Below, in pieces: positions 60,722 through 64,000 of a DNA stretch of 64,000 nt. The stretch is taken from the NCBI RefSeq assembly GCF_001424835.1, contig NZ_LMCQ01000010.1, positions 1-64,000 on the forward strand, given 5' to 3'. The DNA comes from Variovorax sp. Root318D1 (GTDB lineage Bacteria > Pseudomonadota > Gammaproteobacteria > Burkholderiales > Burkholderiaceae_C). The position numbers and the translations under genes were made by a program. Numbering within the stretch: the stretch's first letter is position 1; every line of letters starts with the position of its first letter. The notes under the pieces were generated by a model. It ran no database searches, was not told the origin of the DNA, and saw only the letters and a list, made by a program, of their open reading frames with translations.

Positions 60722-62049
60722 TCCGCGCGCTGACCGGGTCGCTGCGCGCGCGCCTGCTGTGGTTCCTGCTCGCGGCCATCGTGCTTGCTGCCGGCGCGCA
60801 GGCGGTCGTGGCCTATCGAACGGTGCTCGACGAGGCCGACGACATCTTCGACTATCACATGCAGCAGATGGCGCTCTCGCTGCGCGCCGGGCTGCCGCCG
60901 AGTGCGGCGGTCGGCGGCATCGGCAGTGGGGAGCAGAACTTCGATTTCGTGGTGCAGGTGTGGACCGCCGACGGCGTGCGCATCTTCGAATCCGCCGAGC
61001 AGGCCGCGCTGCCGCAACTGGCGGTGCTGGGCTTTGCCGACGTGCGTGCGCGCGGCACCACCTACCGCGTGTTCTCGATGCAGACAAGCGGGCTGGTCAT
61101 TCAGGTGGCGCAGGACATGGCTGCACGCCGCAACATGGCGGGCGCGCTGGCATTGCGCACCATCGCGCCGGTAGCGTTGATGGCGCCGCTGCTCATGCTC
61201 ATCGTCTGGTGGGTGGTAAGCCTTTCACTCGCGCCCGTGGCACGCGTGCGCACGCAGGTCGCATCGCGGCAGGCCGACGATCTTTCCGCCGTGAGCGAGG
61301 AAGGCCTGCCCGACGAGGTGCGTCCTCTGGTGCAGGAGCTCAACCTTTTGTTCGGCCGGGTGCGCCACGCCTTCGACGCGCAGAAACACTTCGTGGCCGA
61401 TGCGGCGCACGAGCTGCGTTCGCCGCTCGCCGCGCTGAAACTGCAGGTGCAGGGCTTGCAGCGCGCGCCCGATGCCGCAGCGCGTGATCTCGCGGTGAGC
61501 CGGCTGGTCGCGGGTATCGACCGCGCCACGCGGCTCGTCGAGCAGATGCTGGCCCTGGCGCGGCATGAGGCCAGCATGGCCGCCGGTGCCAAGCCCCAGC
61601 CGGTCGACCTTGCCGAAGTGGCGCGCCTGGCGATTTCGGACGCGGTCGCGGCCGCGCAGGCCCGCCGCATCGACATCGGTGTTTCGCATGCCGACCCCGA
61701 CGCCGTGGTGAGCGGCCAGCCCGAGGCACTGCGCATGCTGCTGCGCAACTTGATCGACAACGCCGTCAAGTACACGCCTGAAGAAGGCCGCGTCGACGTT
61801 GGCATTGCGACGCTCGGCTCGGCGGTCGAGCTCAGTGTGGACGACAGCGGGCCGGGCCTGCCCGAGGTAGAGCGCGAGCGAGTGCTCGATCGCTTCTACC
61901 GCTCGGGCGAGCCGCAGGCGCCGGGGAGTGGGCTCGGCCTTGCCATCGTCAAGTCGATTGCCGACCTGCACGGCGCCACGGTGGCGCTTGCCGCCTCTCA
62001 GAGCCTCGGCGGGTTGCGGGTCGTGGTGCGCTTTCCTCCGAGAGCCTGA
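60718..62049 (+). CDS. Sensor histidine kinase (QseC/PmrB-like)
   Basis: A 443-residue inner-membrane kinase. Two membrane helices (about 11-33 and 148-170) bound a periplasmic sensor of roughly 115 residues rich in Ala and acidic groups. After a HAMP-like linker, H231 lies in FVADAAHELRSPLAALKLQV. The ATPase domain has N box LRNLIDNAVKYTP, G1 VDDSGPGLP and G2 GSGLGLAIVKSIADLHG. It overlaps the response-regulator gene by four bases. The signal is unknown; linkage to a DegP-type protease suggests envelope stress. Confidence 0.92.
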   Translation: MIRALTGSLRARLLWFLLAAIVLAAGAQAVVAYRTVLDEADDIFDYHMQQMALSLRAGLPPSAAVGGIGSGEQNFDFVVQVWTADGVRIFESAEQAALPQLAVLGFADVRARGTTYRVFSMQTSGLVIQVAQDMAARRNMAGALALRTIAPVALMAPLLMLIVWWVVSLSLAPVARVRTQVASRQADDLSAVSEEGLPDEVRPLVQELNLLFGRVRHAFDAQKHFVADAAHELRSPLAALKLQVQGLQRAPDAAARDLAVSRLVAGIDRATRLVEQMLALARHEASMAAGAKPQPVDLAEVARLAISDAVAAAQARRIDIGVSHADPDAVVSGQPEALRMLLRNLIDNAVKYTPEEGRVDVGIATLGSAVELSVDDSGPGLPEVERERVLDRFYRSGEPQAPGSGLGLAIVKSIADLHGATVALAASQSLGGLRVVVRFPPRA

Positions 62050-62075
62050 GCCTCTTGAGGCAACGCGCCGTCGGT

Positions 62076-62092
62076 TTAAGCCGCGCTTAAGC
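62076..62092 (+). promoter_or_regulatory. TTAAGC-N5-TTAAGC direct repeat (response-regulator box)
   Basis: TTAAGC at 62076-62081 and 62087-62092 repeats with an 11-base period, the geometry bound by dimers of OmpR/PhoB-family regulators and close to the PmrA/QseB-type box. It lies 27 bases after the kinase stop and 60 bases before the protease ATG. Confidence 0.68.
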
Positions 62093-62152
62093 CAGCGCAC
62101 CGACATTCCTTTCATCTTGTTGCGCACAGACGCATTGAAAGGAAAGCCAGAT

Positions 62153-63622
62153 ATGAACACCCGCCTCACTTCTCCCCATGCCCTGCTCGTTGCCTTGGCG
62201 ACTGCCGGGGTGATCGGTGCCGTCGGTGCCGGCGCCTACACCAGTGCCCGTGCCGTGAATGCGCCGACCAACGCAGCGAGCGTGGCGCCAGCCGCGATGG
62301 TGACCCTGCCTGATTTCTCGACCATCACTTCGCGCGATGGCCCCGCGGTGGTCAACATCAGCGTGACCGGCACCGCGAAAGCGTCGGACGCCGAAGCGGC
62401 CGAGATGCAGGGGATCGACCCCGAGGATCCGATGTTCCAGTTCTTCCGCCGCTTCCAGGGCCAGATGGGCCCGCGCGCCCAGCAGCGCGACGTGCCGGTG
62501 CGCGCGCAGGGCTCGGGCTTCATCGTGAGCCCCGACGGCCTCATCATGACCAACGCGCACGTGGTGAAAGACGCCAAGGAGGTCACCGTCAAGCTGACCG
62601 ACCGGCGCGAATTCCGCGCCAAGGTGCTGGGCGCCGACGCCAAGACAGACATCGCGGTGCTCAAGATCGAAGCGAAGGACCTGCCCACGCTGGCCCTCGG
62701 CAACACCAAGAACCTGAAGGTCGGCGAATGGGTGCTGGCCATCGGCTCGCCCTTCGGTTTCGAGAGCACGGTCACCGCCGGTGTGGTGAGCGCCAAGGGC
62801 CGCTCGCTGCCCGACGACAGCTACGTGCCGTTCATCCAGACCGACGTGGCGGTGAACCCCGGCAATTCGGGTGGGCCGCTGCTCAACACGCGCGGCGAGG
62901 TGGTCGGCATCAATTCGCAGATCTACAGCCGCAGCGGCGGCTACCAGGGCGTGTCGTTCGCCATTCCGATCGACGTGGCCGTGCAGGTGAAGGACCAGAT
63001 CGTTGCAACAGGCAAGGCCACGCACGCGCGCCTTGGCGTGGCGGTGCAGGAGGTGAATCAGGCCTTTGCCGACTCGTTCAAGCTCGACAAGCCCGAGGGT
63101 GCGCTGGTCTCGAACATCGAGAAGGGCGGCCCCGGCGACAAGGCCGGCATCAAGGCGGGCGACGTGATCCGCAAGGTGGACGACCAGCCCATCGTCTCCT
63201 CAGGCGACCTGCCCGCGGTGATCGGCCAGATGACGCCCGGCAAGAAGGTGACGATCGAATTGTGGCGTCAGGGCGAGCGCCAGGAGCTCTCCGCCAAGCT
63301 GGGCGATGCGAGCGAGAAGCCTACCCAGGTCGCGAAGAACGAAAGTGCAGCGGGGCAGGGCAAGCTCGGCCTGGCGCTGCGGCCGTTGCAGCCGCAGGAA
63401 AAGCGCGAGGCCGCGATCGAGAACGGCCTGCTGATCGAAGACGTCGCGGGGCCGTCGGCCTTGGCCGGGGTGCAGGCGGGCGACGTGCTGCTGGCCATCA
63501 ACGGCACGCCCGCCAAGAGCCTGGAACAGGTGCGCGAGGTGGTGGCCAAGGCCGACAAGTCGGTGGCGCTCCTGATCCAGCGCGGCGAAGACAAGATCTT
63601 CGTGCCGGTGCGGATTGGATGA
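62153..63622 (+). CDS. Periplasmic serine protease, DegP/HtrA (Do) family
   Basis: A 489-residue periplasmic protease/chaperone that degrades misfolded envelope proteins. An N-terminal hydrophobic signal (ALLVALATAGVIGAVGAGAY) directs export. The trypsin-like domain has H136 (NAHVV), D166 (KTDIAVLKI) and S239 (NPGNSGGPLLN). Two PDZ domains follow (about 285-375 and 400-485). Sequence resembles the MucD/DegP group. GAAAGGAAAG precedes ATG at 62153. The two-component genes upstream and the TTAAGC repeat in its leader suggest it is a target of that system. Confidence 0.94.
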   Translation: MNTRLTSPHALLVALATAGVIGAVGAGAYTSARAVNAPTNAASVAPAAMVTLPDFSTITSRDGPAVVNISVTGTAKASDAEAAEMQGIDPEDPMFQFFRRFQGQMGPRAQQRDVPVRAQGSGFIVSPDGLIMTNAHVVKDAKEVTVKLTDRREFRAKVLGADAKTDIAVLKIEAKDLPTLALGNTKNLKVGEWVLAIGSPFGFESTVTAGVVSAKGRSLPDDSYVPFIQTDVAVNPGNSGGPLLNTRGEVVGINSQIYSRSGGYQGVSFAIPIDVAVQVKDQIVATGKATHARLGVAVQEVNQAFADSFKLDKPEGALVSNIEKGGPGDKAGIKAGDVIRKVDDQPIVSSGDLPAVIGQMTPGKKVTIELWRQGERQELSAKLGDASEKPTQVAKNESAAGQGKLGLALRPLQPQEKREAAIENGLLIEDVAGPSALAGVQAGDVLLAINGTPAKSLEQVREVVAKADKSVALLIQRGEDKIFVPVRIG

Positions 63623-63650
63623 GCGGCGGCAACAGGCGCCAGGGCGAAAC

Positions 63651-63953
63651 GTGACCTCATCGACCGGCGGCCTTTCGGCTCACATCCTGCCCACGTCGGC
63701 CACCATGATCGGCGTGTGCATGACGGTGATGTCGATCGGCCACCTGGGGCCGCGCGACGATCTGCGACTCGTCATCGACCGAATGCTGGCAATCGACGCG
63801 CTGATCTTCCTGGCCAGCGCACTGCTGTCCTTCATCTCGATGCGATCGCGCAAGTCGGGCGTTCGGCTGGAGTCGTGGGGCGAGATGGTTTTCATCGCCG
63901 GCCTCGCGCTGCTGGCGCTGGGCGCCGTGACACTGGCGTTTGCCTTGCGCTGA
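63651..63953 (+). CDS. Small membrane protein of unknown function
   Basis: A roughly 100-residue protein with three likely membrane helices (around ILPTSATMIGVCMTVMSIGH, MLAIDALIFLASALLSFISM and MVFIAGLALLALGAVTLAFA). A short basic loop (RSRKSGVRLES) lies between the second and third. GTG at 63651 is chosen after AGGGCGAAAC; a TTG at 63615 would overlap the protease gene. It follows the protease gene by 28 bases and may share its transcript. No function can be assigned. Confidence 0.65.
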   Translation: MTSSTGGLSAHILPTSATMIGVCMTVMSIGHLGPRDDLRLVIDRMLAIDALIFLASALLSFISMRSRKSGVRLESWGEMVFIAGLALLALGAVTLAFALR

Positions 63954-64000
63954 TCCTGGCGCCACCAGCGGGCCGGCCCGAGGGGATTCAGCCGCGCCTA

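Overview
The window is GC-rich, densely packed chromosomal DNA of a betaproteobacterium, most likely a Comamonadaceae close to Variovorax. This rests on the ilvB-ilvH-ilvC-pssA-leuA order, the DUF3106/DUF3619/RDD/sigma-factor cluster, Bpt-type N-end-rule transferase, IclR-type pobR beside pobA, betaproteobacterial-type SRP RNA, and a short GC-rich repeat of a kind I recall from this family. The assignment is inferred from content and memory of gene order, not from a database search. I see no tRNA, rRNA or CRISPR array.

Layout. 1-1970 looks acquired: the end of an IS3-family element, a terminator-like hairpin, and two unknown genes with less GC-biased codons (the second may carry a HEPN-like domain), stopping beside the SRP RNA gene (1973-2066, minus). 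2.1-5.1 kb is dnaX-ybaB-recR; dnaX contains a nine-A slippage run with stops in both shifted frames. 5.1-8.4 kb holds a MAPEG protein and an NMT1/SsuA-type ABC importer. 8.4-12.1 kb holds mltD, gloB, a methyltransferase and rnhA. 12.2-15.3 kb is the overlapping moaA-mobA-moeA cofactor operon. 15.4-17.7 kb has a short-chain dehydrogenase and an aldehyde dehydrogenase. 17.9-23.3 kb is a type I secretion operon: an RTX/DUF4214 substrate, its ABC exporter and its membrane-fusion protein.

24.0-30.8 kb is the most unusual part: a PLD-family lipoprotein, a sterol-desaturase-type hydroxylase, a fatty-acid desaturase, a protein that fuses a ketoacyl synthase III to a heme-oxygenase-like diiron domain, and three small or unknown genes packed head to tail. 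It reads as an uncharacterised lipid-modifying pathway. 31-33.6 kb has an unknown gene behind an AT-rich dyad-rich promoter region, a PF10118-type hydrolase divergent from a TetR regulator with two identical-format operators, and an NTF2-like protein. 33.6-36.5 kb pairs the membrane proton-pumping pyrophosphatase with soluble pyrophosphatase. 37.8-38.5 kb carries what looks like a 110-codon nadE with most of its interior deleted, coupled to glnB. 38.5-42.0 kb is LOG, dgkA, RDD, DUF3106, DUF3619 and an ECF sigma factor.

42.3-50.2 kb makes branched-chain amino acids (ilvB, ilvH, ilvC, pssA between, then two different 2-isopropylmalate synthases). The first leuA follows a leucine-rich leader peptide and a perfect attenuator hairpin. 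50.3-54.0 kb has pbpG, an IclR regulator, and bpt-aat, with bpt interrupted in frame by a GC-rich repeat. 54.2-60.0 kb has a single-subunit molybdenum hydroxylase, an AraC regulator, an SRPBCC protein and the divergent pobA/pobR pair. 60.1-63.95 kb is a two-component system directly upstream of a DegP-type protease whose promoter carries a TTAAGC direct repeat, plus a small membrane protein.

Many very long open frames antisense to real genes were judged to be GC-bias shadows and are left out.
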